A stretch of DNA of 64,000 nucleotides. Source: an uncultured Flaviramulus sp. (lineage in GTDB: Bacteria; Bacteroidota; Bacteroidia; Flavobacteriales; Flavobacteriaceae). Made by a program: the position numbers and the translations under genes. Below the pieces are notes generated by a model. The model made no database searches. It saw nothing but the letters and a program-made list of their open reading frames with translations, and was not told the origin of the DNA. Positions 46,854 to 54,511 of the stretch are shown here, in pieces. Within the stretch, counting starts at the first letter, position 1. Each line of letters opens with the position of its first letter. The stretch lies in assembly GCA_947487155.1 (NCBI GenBank), contig CANKVS010000010.1, positions 1-64,000 of the forward strand, read 5' to 3'.

Positions 46854-47417
46854 TTAATTTTTTGAATAGGCTTTTATAGCAAAAGAAGTAGGGTCATCAT
46901 ACTTGCTGAATATTGTTGCAATCATAAAGCAATCTTCGTCTTCTCGAATTAAGATGTCATTTCCTGAAATCAATTTGCTCTCTTTTAAAATGAAGCCATT
47001 CTTGGTTATCAGTCTATCCATAAAGCTTTTTACAGTAGAGGGGAGCTTTGGATTTGCCACTGAAAAATAGATTGCTTTTTTATTTTTAAAGAAAACGTCA
47101 TATAATAAGCCACTTTTATAACTTTTAATTTGCGTATGTAGTGTACCATTAGACGTAGTTTTTTGTGTTACATTCATAACTCCTTCCGTAGTTACGTATT
47201 GGTAAGCATAAAGAGGAAAAAATTTTTCATTTGCTATTTGATCAATTCCTGAGGAATAAATTGGTAAATCAATAGGCTTGATCATTTTTTCATAATTATC
47301 AGCTGTTATGTCACTAACGTTGTGCTCTTTAATTTTTAAGACGTAGATTACTGAAATTGCAGTTAGGGTCAAACAACAGATACTAATAATCAATAAGCTT
47401 TTTAAGGGTTTTTTCAT
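46854..47417 (-). CDS. Hypothetical membrane-anchored protein
   Basis: A 187-residue protein with one N-terminal membrane helix (about 7-30, LLIISICCLTLTAISVIYVL) and an otherwise soluble, probably periplasmic domain of beta/alpha pattern. I do not recognise a family. No catalytic motif stands out. It is divergent from the small XRE regulator at 47564, with about 150 bp between them, which would allow control by that regulator. It lies within the proposed island. Confidence 0.6.
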   Translation of the reverse strand: MKKPLKSLLIISICCLTLTAISVIYVLKIKEHNVSDITADNYEKMIKPIDLPIYSSGIDQIANEKFFPLYAYQYVTTEGVMNVTQKTTSNGTLHTQIKSYKSGLLYDVFFKNKKAIYFSVANPKLPSTVKSFMDRLITKNGFILKESKLISGNDILIREDEDCFMIATIFSKYDDPTSFAIKAYSKN

Positions 47418-47563
47418 TCTAGGTCTTGTTTAAGTATTTTTAATGATGTAAGTTTCTCGGTTATTTACGATTTAATTGTTTCTGCATAACATCTATCAAA
47501 TATAATTAAAATGTAGTATTCTAAGGTTACAATATTTAATCTCGTTAATTGGAATTTTATTGC

Positions 47564-47815
47564 ATGACGCAATTATCCGATAAGAGGCTTAATGATTTAA
47601 AGGATTCTATTCCAAAAAAGATGGGAAATAGAATTAAGGACTTAAGAAATGAAAGAGGGCTAACTCAAACGGAATTGGCTGAGCTCGTAGGAAAGGATAG
47701 GCAATACTTATATAAGATAGAGAAAGGAAAGGTTACTCCCAACATAGTAACAATAACTGCACTTGCCATTGCTTTAGAAATATCTCTTAATGAATTATTT
47801 GATTTTAAAATTTAA
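47564..47815 (+). CDS. XRE-family helix-turn-helix regulator
   Basis: An approximately 83-residue Cro/CI-type DNA-binding protein. The domain covers nearly all of it: IKDLRNERGLTQTELAELVG, KDRQYLYKIEKGKVTPN and LAIALEISLNELFDF. The open frame begins at 47549, but MTQLSDKR at 47564 is the more natural start because it leaves a normal N-terminal extension. It lacks a ligand or peptidase domain. It could repress itself and the divergent gene at 46854, or belong to a defence or transfer control circuit of the island. Confidence 0.85.
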   Translation: MTQLSDKRLNDLKDSIPKKMGNRIKDLRNERGLTQTELAELVGKDRQYLYKIEKGKVTPNIVTITALAIALEISLNELFDFKI

Positions 47816-47983
47816 GATGGATTAACCTGTACTTCATATTTAAAGTGTACGAGAAGCATAAAACTATAATCAAATTTACTGACCTATACTTTAATTTAAA
47901 ACTTACTTACAACTATATTTTTATAATATTTTCCTACATTTGAAGCTTAAATAAACCTCAGAAATCTCAAAACAAGCCGGACA

Positions 47984-48334
47984 ATGAAAAAAATGTTAAG
48001 TATTATTGGAATCCTTTCTATCCTACTTTTATCTTATCTATTTGTAACAAAACGTATAAAAGGTCAAGAATATAATTATGATATAACTCATGATGAATTT
48101 GTTGAATACAGAATAAAAGAGGCTATTACTCAAAAACTAGATAAAAAAGTTAGGGGTTTTAAATCATTAGACTTAGAATATTTGAGTGGAAAAACATTTA
48201 AGTTAACTGGAAAAATTGTTTATGAAGGTTTGTTAATGAATAAAATTGAAAACAGATTTGAATGTATTGCAACTGGAGATATAGAAGAAGTAAACCCTAG
48301 TAGCCCTTTTAAAATAAACATGTTTGAAGATTAG
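47984..48334 (+). CDS. Small hypothetical exported protein
   Basis: A 116-residue protein with an N-terminal hydrophobic segment (about 4-22) that may be a signal peptide or anchor, and a short beta-rich domain after it (KTFKLTGKIVYEGLL). No family is recognised. It lies 168 bp after the XRE gene, same strand, and converges with the membrane protein gene at 48403. Confidence 0.55.
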   Translation: MKKMLSIIGILSILLLSYLFVTKRIKGQEYNYDITHDEFVEYRIKEAITQKLDKKVRGFKSLDLEYLSGKTFKLTGKIVYEGLLMNKIENRFECIATGDIEEVNPSSPFKINMFED

Positions 48335-48402
48335 TATTATAATAATAGAGGTTTATTATTTCCCTTCAATCTTTTTAACTCTAAATTAATATTAAATTTA
48401 CA

Positions 48403-49158
48403 TTAACAGATATTACTATCTTGAGTGTTTTTGATTTTCATATCATCTCCAAGTTTCTCTTCTTTTGCTTGTACTTTTTCTTCATTTAATTCAGGGTTTT
48501 CACCTTCTTCTTTTGCTATATTTATTAATTCTAAGTCTCCTTGTCTTATCCTTTTTATTAATAATACTATTAAAATCACATTTAGTATTAAAATTCCAAA
48601 TTCCAAATACAGTCCTAGTTGATTTACTCTGTCTAAAAATCCGTAAAAATTAAAAGATAAATACATAATAATCATACTAATAGGAACTACTAGCATAACA
48701 AATGGTGCTCTGAAAAAAAACTTAAAACCTTTGTTTGATTGCCTTACTTCTTTAAACCATTCTTCATTCAATAAGATTGATTGAGTTCCTGCTGAACTAA
48801 TTAATTGTTTTCTTAGAACATGATGAATGAATCCAGCTGTTTTAGCAATCATATAATTTGAATGTAAATAGCTCTCAATAAATAAATAAAAAGGAATAGT
48901 TATTAGTAATAAAAAATAATTTAACAATTCTAATTTTCCGTCAATAAAATTTAGTTTATTGTCAATTGTTAATGGAATCAAATAGGCAAAAACAATTGTA
49001 AGTACAGCAACAATAAGCGTATTATTCATTGCTAAAATACTTTTTTGAATGTCCGCTCTAGAAATAATTTGCGCGTGCATAGCTTTAAATTCCTCTAAAT
49101 CAATTTTGTTTTTCAAATCCATATTCACATTATCACTATTTTCCATTTTAAAATGCAT
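48403..49158 (-). CDS. Hypothetical four-helix membrane protein
   Basis: A 251-residue protein with four predicted membrane helices in two pairs (about 47-65, 76-98 and 150-172, 180-203), a cytoplasmic loop of about 50 residues between them, and a charged, Glu-rich C-terminal tail (EGENPELNEEKVQAKEEK). I do not recognise a family. Met5 (49146) is an alternative start. Two-pair membrane proteins of this size occur as pore-forming effectors in defence loci, but nothing here proves that. It is the last gene before the long gene-free end of the island. Confidence 0.6.
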   Translation of the reverse strand: MHFKMENSDNVNMDLKNKIDLEEFKAMHAQIISRADIQKSILAMNNTLIVAVLTIVFAYLIPLTIDNKLNFIDGKLELLNYFLLLITIPFYLFIESYLHSNYMIAKTAGFIHHVLRKQLISSAGTQSILLNEEWFKEVRQSNKGFKFFFRAPFVMLVVPISMIIMYLSFNFYGFLDRVNQLGLYLEFGILILNVILIVLLIKRIRQGDLELINIAKEEGENPELNEEKVQAKEEKLGDDMKIKNTQDSNIC

Positions 49159-49424
49159 TAGTAAGATTAAAGCTCTAAATTAATAAAAATGTATCACTAT
49201 CTAAATTTAGCCATTTCCAACTAATCCGCTTCTAAACTAACTTACCATAACTTTTCTGTGTAGTATGCATTTTAGTCTAAATCAGTCTTAACTAAAAAAA
49301 ATATTTTTTATTTTTTTGAAACATTATATAAGTTAAACGATTAAGTCCATTCCCTAAATCAACCCCATAGTGAAATTTTTCACTTCGGATTACCCCGTGG
49401 TCTGTACACAAAACCAAAGCTAAG

Positions 49425-49485
49425 TTACATAACGGTCTGTTATAATACAGTCATCACTTCCTGTAGTTATAACGCCATTATGTAA
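49425..49485. repeat. 61-nt imperfect palindrome
   Basis: The outer stem TTACATAA (49425-49432) pairs with TTATGTAA (49478-49485). The inner stem GTTATAATACAG (49439-49450) pairs with CTGTAGTTATAAC (49461-49473) with one bulged base. The loop is TCATCACTTC. It resembles a recombination site or small mobile repeat more than a terminator, since no T run follows. Confidence 0.5.
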
Positions 49486-49910
49486 AATAGCCACTTCAGC
49501 CCACGCTTTAATAGGAGCTGTTTTTCATTGTTTTTTGAAGATGCCATGTATTTTTATTAAATGTGTCTTTATTGATTAAATTACGTCTAATTTAAAATGT
49601 ACTGTATTAAGCATCCTCAAAAATCAAAAAAGACCCGCAAGAGTATTATTTTTATTTGCTTGATGAGGTTAGGTGTAACTATTAATGTTTATTTCATGCA
49701 AATAAAAACAAAACACTTGCTTCGCTACTGCCAGCGCACTACGAGAAGTACAGTAGGGGAAATCTCCCATTTCCCCAAGCCCCTATGGGAGCCATTTTTT
49801 TCAAAAGAATGTAAGGAAATTTGTTTTTTATTTAATGCTTAGTGTAAAAACATTCTTTTAAATAAAATAGCGTTGATTATGGACTACAGATGGACTAATG
49901 GTGAAAACAA

Positions 49911-49948
49911 AAAACCCTAACTAATTGAAAATCAATTGATAGGGTTTT
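49911..49948 (-). terminator. Terminator downstream of tRNA-Ser
   Basis: AAACCCTA (49912-49919) pairs with TAGGGTTT (49940-49947) with an inner AATTGA/TCAATT stem; on the minus strand it is followed by TTTTTTGTTTT. It lies 8 bp beyond the tRNA 3' end. It may also act on the other strand. Confidence 0.7.
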
Positions 49949-49954
49949 GTTTTT

Positions 49955-49967
49955 GCGGAGAAAGAGG
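49955..49967. repeat. Right attachment-like site within tRNA-Ser
   Basis: GCGGAGAAAGAGG, the tRNA 3' end and one further base, identical to 32301-32313. The tRNA stays complete because the island supplies the replaced end. Confidence 0.65.
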
Positions 49968-50040
49968 GATTCGAACCCCCGGAGGTGTGACCCTCAACAG
50001 TTTTCAAGACTGCCGCATTCGACCACTCTGCCATTTCTCC
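49956..50040 (-). tRNA. tRNA-Ser (anticodon UGA)
   Basis: The reverse complement starts GGAGAAATGGCAGAGTGG and folds as a class II tRNA of 85 nt: 7-bp acceptor stem (GGAGAAA/TTTCTCC), anticodon loop CTTGAAA with anticodon TGA, a long variable arm, the T-loop GTTCGAATC, and discriminator G. The CCA end is not encoded. It decodes UCN-type serine codons in the usual way. Its 3' end appears to be the integration target of the island at 32301-49955. Confidence 0.95.
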
Positions 50041-50198
50041 AGTAGTGTCTCATCAGGTATTCCCTGAATGCGGGTGCAAATATAGAACCCTTTTTTATTT
50101 CTTTCAAATAAAAAAGGGTTTTTTTAATAATAAATTTCAACCTTACCAATCGTCTTTTAATTTCTCGAATAACATAGTGAAAAACATATTTCAAATCT

Positions 50199-50206
50199 TA
50201 TTTTTG
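50199..50206 (+). promoter_or_regulatory. Candidate -7 promoter element
   Basis: TATTTTTG fits TAnnTTTG, ending 19 bp before the nitroreductase ATG. No TTG is seen at the -33 position. Confidence 0.3.
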
Positions 50207-50225
50207 TATAAATTCTGTAAAGGTT

Positions 50226-50855
50226 ATGAATACAATACAACAGTTAGAATGGCGTTATGCAGCTAAGAAATTCAACAGTAACAAAAAGCTTTCAAAAAAC
50301 AAGTTGCATACCATAAAACAAGCTTTTAATTTAACCGCTACATCTTTCGGATTTCAAACTATCAACCTAGTTATAATAGAAAATAAGGACTTAAGGGCGT
50401 CACTTGTAAAGCATGCATATAATCAAAATCAAGTAGTAGACGCATCACACTTATTAGTCATTTGTATTCAAGAAAATATAAAAGAAAATCATATTACAGA
50501 TTATTATAATAATATAAAAAAGATACGAGCAACACCAGATGAAATTTTAGAACCATACAAAAAAAATTTAATCGATATGATGAAAAGCATGTCTAACGAA
50601 GAAAAACAACAATGGTCTAAAAATCAAGCCTATATAGCACTAGGGAATTTAATGACAGTTTGTGCTATCGAAGAAATAGATTCATGCCCCATGGAAGGTT
50701 TTATACCTCAAAAATTCGACGAAATTCTTAAATTAAAAGAGAAACATTTAAAATCGGTTTTATTACTTCCCATAGGATATAGAGCAGAGGACGACATGTT
50801 TGCCAGTTTTCAAAAAGTTAGAAAACCAATAAAAGAATCAGTTATAGAACTATAA
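50226..50855 (+). CDS. Nitroreductase-family NAD(P)H oxidoreductase
   Basis: A 209-residue flavoenzyme of the NfsB/FMN nitroreductase type. It begins with the typical LEWRYAAKKFN segment whose Arg and Lys bind the FMN phosphate. CAIEEIDSCPMEGF (about 158-171) and the C-terminal LLPIGYRAEDD are also family-like. It is cytoplasmic and reduces nitroaromatics, quinones or similar compounds with NAD(P)H. It stands just right of the tRNA-Ser gene, where core chromosome resumes, and is separated from the aminotransferase gene by an intergenic palindromic repeat. Confidence 0.88.
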   Translation: MNTIQQLEWRYAAKKFNSNKKLSKNKLHTIKQAFNLTATSFGFQTINLVIIENKDLRASLVKHAYNQNQVVDASHLLVICIQENIKENHITDYYNNIKKIRATPDEILEPYKKNLIDMMKSMSNEEKQQWSKNQAYIALGNLMTVCAIEEIDSCPMEGFIPQKFDEILKLKEKHLKSVLLLPIGYRAEDDMFASFQKVRKPIKESVIEL

Positions 50856-50869
50856 AATAAATTAACACT

Positions 50870-50986
50870 TTGGACGTTACCACAAGGGTCGGGCTTTCGG
50901 TAGTCGCTTTTTTGTGTTGCATAGGTGCAACAACACAAAAAGAGCTTCAACAAAACCTCAATCCCTAACGCAATATCAGCGTCCAA
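50870..50986. repeat. Flavobacterial intergenic palindromic element, 117 bp
   Basis: Outer arms TTGGACG (50870-50876) and CGTCCAA (50980-50986) enclose inner pairs (CGTTA/TAACG; AGGG/CCCT) and a central 11-bp stem TTTTTGTGTTG (50909-50919)/CAACACAAAAA (50931-50941). The CACAAGGGTCGGGCTTTC part and CAATCCCTAACG recur, as I recall, between genes of many Flavobacteriaceae. It may be a mobile repeat or a structured RNA. Confidence 0.6.
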
Positions 50987-51009
50987 TTCAACATTAAAGA
51001 ACATATAAT

Positions 51010-52203
51010 ATGCCAGGATTTGAATTATTTGGAAATGCAGAACGTAAAGAAGTAAACGACGTTTTAGATAATGGTGTACTAATGCGTTATGGTTTTGATG
51101 GGATGCGTAATGGCCATTGGAAAGCTAAAGAATTAGAAGCAGTATTAGAAAACACATTTCAAGTAAACCACGTACAATTAGTGTCTAGCGGAACAGCAGC
51201 AGTTTCTGTAGCATTAGCAGCAGCAGGGGTTGGAGCTGGTGACGAAGTTATCATGCCAACATTTACCTTTGTTGCTAGCTTTGAGGCCATTATGATGCTT
51301 GGAGCTATACCCGTTTTAGTAGATATTGATGACACATTAGCATTAAACCCAGAAGCAGTTAAACAAGCCATTACACCAAAAACTAAAGCAATAATGGTGG
51401 TTCAAATGTGCGGAAGTATGGGCGATATGAACGCTTTACAGCACATATGTAATACAAACAATGTAATTTTAATTGAAGATGCATGTCAAGCCATTGGAGG
51501 AACTTATCAAGGAAAACCTTTAGGAAGCATTGGCAATTTAGGATGCTTTTCTTTCGATTTTGTTAAAACCATTACCTGCGGCGAAGGCGGAGCTATAATT
51601 ACAAACACTAAAGAATACTACACAAATTCGGACCATTATAGCGATCATGGGCACGATCATATTGGAAACGATAGGGGAGCAGAAACACATCCGTTTTTAG
51701 GTTATAATTTTAGAATTTCAGAATTACATGCAGCCGTTGGTTTAGCACAAGTAAAACGATTACCAGAATTTATTGCTATTCAAAAAAGAAATCACACCAT
51801 TATAAGAGCGGCTTTATCACAAATTCCAAAAGTAACCTTTAGAACAGTACCAGAAGGCGGTGAAGAAAGCTATGCGTTTTTAAATTTCTTTTTACCAAAT
51901 ATGGAAATTGCTAGAAAAGTTATTCAAGGTTTTAATGAAGGAGGTGTAGATGCATGCTGGAATTATTACGATAATAATTGGCATTATATTAGGAGGTGGG
52001 AACATTTAAAGGATTTAAAATCGCTTTATCCAATTTCAAATGAAGTAAAAGAAGGGTTAAAATACCTTCAAACTAAAACTTTCGAAAAATCAGATCATTA
52101 TATAGCTCGAAATATATCTTGTTTAATAAAATTATCTTGGACAGAACAAGAAGTTAAAGAAAGAGCTTTAAAAATGACTAATATTATTAAATCATTGATA
52201 TAA
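51010..52203 (+). CDS. DegT/DnrJ/EryC1/StrS-family PLP aminotransferase
   Basis: A 397-residue aspartate-aminotransferase-fold enzyme. The PLP-binding Lys lies in FSFDFVKTITCGEGG (about 186), and the phosphate and ring contacts are SSGTAAVSVAL (about 58), PTFTFVAS (about 80) and IEDACQAIGG (about 157). Members make amino-sugars for surface polysaccharides or related metabolites. The C-terminal part NNWHYIRRWEHL is less typical of sugar enzymes. No glycan-synthesis gene adjoins, so the substrate is open. A small secreted protein gene follows after 2 bp. Confidence 0.88.
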   Translation: MPGFELFGNAERKEVNDVLDNGVLMRYGFDGMRNGHWKAKELEAVLENTFQVNHVQLVSSGTAAVSVALAAAGVGAGDEVIMPTFTFVASFEAIMMLGAIPVLVDIDDTLALNPEAVKQAITPKTKAIMVVQMCGSMGDMNALQHICNTNNVILIEDACQAIGGTYQGKPLGSIGNLGCFSFDFVKTITCGEGGAIITNTKEYYTNSDHYSDHGHDHIGNDRGAETHPFLGYNFRISELHAAVGLAQVKRLPEFIAIQKRNHTIIRAALSQIPKVTFRTVPEGGEESYAFLNFFLPNMEIARKVIQGFNEGGVDACWNYYDNNWHYIRRWEHLKDLKSLYPISNEVKEGLKYLQTKTFEKSDHYIARNISCLIKLSWTEQEVKERALKMTNIIKSLI

Positions 52204-52205
52204 TC

Positions 52206-53336
52206 ATGAAAAAACGACTTGTTCTTGTTTTATTTGGATTGGTATCAGTTATAGCTTCTAGTCAAAATAAAAAGCAGCATATCATTGAGTTATTGTCTAA
52301 TAAAACAGAAACATCAGAAAACGTAGACTTTTATATATCTGAGGTTATAGACAATCGTATTTATAAGGATAATATAGGAATTGCTCAGAAAGGTATTTTT
52401 AATAAAAAAGTGTTATCAAATTTTAAAAACCCGTTTCAGGATGAAATATTAAATTATATACATACTATTTTTCCTGTAGATTCATTGAAGAAGCCTTTAA
52501 TATTACGAATAAATCAATTATTAATTTCCGAAAAAACAGGAGCTTTTAAAGAAACAGGTAAGGCTATTATAAGTTTAGATATATTAACCAAAAAAGATAA
52601 TGACACCTATTATCTTGAAGGCAGTTTTTCGGCTTACAGGGAAAAAAACAGTGCAGATGTTACAGGAAAACACAACGATAGAATTAGAGCTGTTTTAAAG
52701 GATTGTTTGATGCAATTTGAACGAAGTTTAATTTATGGTGAGAAGCCAGAACCTAGAGTAATTTCGCTTTCTACTTCATTAAAACCAGCCATCTTAAATG
52801 AGCAAGTAAAAGAAGGCTTTTTTACAACTTTTCTTGAATTGTATAATAACACTCCTTTTGTGGATTCTTTAATAAAATTCAAAGCAAATAGAAATCGTCC
52901 TGATAAATTATTCCTTGAAGAAAGGAGTCATAAAAGAGCGTTGTATTATGCCTTTTCTAACGGAAAGTCTGTTTATATAAATGCTTCAAATTATTCTGGA
53001 GAAAAACATTTTGTAAAAACAGAAAGAGTAAAAGATTTTTTGTTGTTTAATGATACATTTGTTCATACAGAACAAGCTTCAGAAATGTCTTTAGCTTTTG
53101 GTGTTTTAGGATTGATGGCATCGAATAGTAATTCGCATGTTATGCTAGATATATATTCTGGACAATTTCATATTATTGATGCAAATAAAATGAAAGTATT
53201 ATTAATAAAGGATTACCCCAAACTGTATGAAGATTATAATAAAGACAGAAATAATATTAAATTAATGAAAGATATTTTGGAACAAGTTTTTATAAACGAA
53301 GATTCCGAAAAATTAAGAACGATTTTTAAATTTTAA
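52206..53336 (+). CDS. Hypothetical secreted protein
   Basis: A 376-residue protein with a signal peptide (about 1-20, ending ASSQ). The rest is a mix of beta and helical segments without a family I recognise; there is no repeated motif or evident catalytic cluster. It begins 2 bp after the DegT aminotransferase stop, so it is co-transcribed with it, and its end overlaps the convergent ribB by 4 bp. A periplasmic or outer-membrane associated role is likely. Confidence 0.65.
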   Translation: MKKRLVLVLFGLVSVIASSQNKKQHIIELLSNKTETSENVDFYISEVIDNRIYKDNIGIAQKGIFNKKVLSNFKNPFQDEILNYIHTIFPVDSLKKPLILRINQLLISEKTGAFKETGKAIISLDILTKKDNDTYYLEGSFSAYREKNSADVTGKHNDRIRAVLKDCLMQFERSLIYGEKPEPRVISLSTSLKPAILNEQVKEGFFTTFLELYNNTPFVDSLIKFKANRNRPDKLFLEERSHKRALYYAFSNGKSVYINASNYSGEKHFVKTERVKDFLLFNDTFVHTEQASEMSLAFGVLGLMASNSNSHVMLDIYSGQFHIIDANKMKVLLIKDYPKLYEDYNKDRNNIKLMKDILEQVFINEDSEKLRTIFKF

Positions 53337-54490
53337 AACTTAACATAATCAACAATTTCTAAACCATAGCCTATTAAACCAACACGTTTAGCATGTTCTT
53401 CTGCATTAGAAATTAGTCGTAATTTATGTATGTTTAAATCATGTAATATTTGAGCTCCAATACCAAAATCTCTATTATCCATATTTATTCTGGGCGCTTT
53501 AATGATTTTGTTATCTTTTTGGTTTTCGTTTAAAAAAGACAATCGTTTTAAAATATTCATAGACTGCGATTCCTGGTTTATAAATAAAATAGCACCTTTG
53601 CCTTCATTATTTATAACTTTAAACATATTATCTAATTGCTTGTCAACATTATTTGTAAGTGTACCAAGAATATCGTTATTTATTAATGTAGAATTAATTC
53701 TGGTATGTACAGGTTCGTTATCCTTCCATTGTCCTTTTGTTAAAGCAATATGCACTTGATTATTAGTAGTTTGTTTGTAGGCCCTTAACCTAAAATTTCC
53801 AAAACGCGTTTCTATTTGAAAATCTTCTTTTTTGTCGATTAAAGAGTCGTGTTGCATTCTATATGCCACTAAATCTTCAATGGAAACAATTTTTAAATCT
53901 AATTTTTTAGCAACCTTAACAAGTTCAGGTAAACGTGCCATGGTACCATCTTCGTTCATAATTTCAACAATAACACCAGCAGGTTTTAAACCTGCTAATC
54001 GCGCAAAATCTATGGCTGCTTCGGTATGGCCAGTACGTCGTAAAACACCACCTTCTTTAGCTACTAAAGGAAAAATATGTCCAGGACGCCCTAACTCAAA
54101 AGGTTTAGTATTAGGATTAATTAATGCTTTAACCGTTTTTGCTCTATCGCTAGCCGAAATACCAGTAGTTACCCCTTCGCCTCGTAAATCTACAGATACT
54201 GTAAAGGCCGTTTCCATGAGGTCTGTGTTATTTCTAACCATCATGTTTAACTCAAGTTCTTTACAACGTGTTTCTGTAAGAGGGGTGCAAATAAGGCCTC
54301 TGCCATGGGTTGCCATAAAATTTATCATTTGTGGGGTTACCATATCTGCAGCAGCAACAAAATCGCCTTCATTTTCTCTATTTTCATCATCAACAACAAT
54401 AATAACTTTTCCATTCCTAATGTCGTCTATAGCTTCATGAATGGAGTTAAGTTTAATTTCCTGAGTGTTGTTTAAAGTCATAGTTTCCAT
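53333..54490 (-). CDS. ribB: 3,4-dihydroxy-2-butanone-4-phosphate synthase with degenerate GTP cyclohydrolase II domain
   Basis: About 385 residues. The N-terminal half (about 10-215) is an intact RibB: DDENRENEGDFVAAAD, MNFMATHGRGLICTPL-like segment, GHIFPLVAKEGGVL and RTGHTEA. It makes the four-carbon riboflavin precursor from ribulose 5-phosphate. The C-terminal half has the shape of GTP cyclohydrolase II, but the zinc-binding cysteine cluster (normally HSECLTGD to RCDCG) is replaced by RINSTLINNDILG without Cys, so that activity is probably lost. A separate RibA must exist elsewhere. The start is set at ATG 54490; the frame opens upstream only with TTG. Confidence 0.88.
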   Translation of the reverse strand: METMTLNNTQEIKLNSIHEAIDDIRNGKVIIVVDDENRENEGDFVAAADMVTPQMINFMATHGRGLICTPLTETRCKELELNMMVRNNTDLMETAFTVSVDLRGEGVTTGISASDRAKTVKALINPNTKPFELGRPGHIFPLVAKEGGVLRRTGHTEAAIDFARLAGLKPAGVIVEIMNEDGTMARLPELVKVAKKLDLKIVSIEDLVAYRMQHDSLIDKKEDFQIETRFGNFRLRAYKQTTNNQVHIALTKGQWKDNEPVHTRINSTLINNDILGTLTNNVDKQLDNMFKVINNEGKGAILFINQESQSMNILKRLSFLNENQKDNKIIKAPRINMDNRDFGIGAQILHDLNIHKLRLISNAEEHAKRVGLIGYGLEIVDYVKF

Positions 54491-54511
54491 AATAATGTGC
54501 AAAGATATTGC

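Larger units (their letters stand above)
49159..49955. other. Gene-free right end of the tRNA island with several hairpins
   Basis: About 800 bp with no convincing gene. It contains GTGAAA-TT-TTTCAC (49370-49383), the large fold at 49425-49485, GGGGAAAT-CTCCC-ATTTCCCC (49756-49776), an overlapping CTCCCAT/ATGGGAG pair (49764-49791), and the terminator at 49911-49948. A short frame at 49597-49842 shows no protein-like pattern and I treat it as chance. Confidence 0.6.

Noticed and set aside
49425-49485. Integron attC site
   Set aside because: The fold is similar in size, but the outer bases do not fit the RYYYAAC/GTTRRRY rule and no integron integrase is near.
49597-49842. An 81-codon open frame near the island end
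   Set aside because: It overlaps hairpins, has no protein-like pattern and no plausible start context; I treat it as chance.
53832-54440. A 202-codon open frame opposite ribB
   Set aside because: It is antisense to a well-supported enzyme with clear motifs; such long shadows arise from codon bias.
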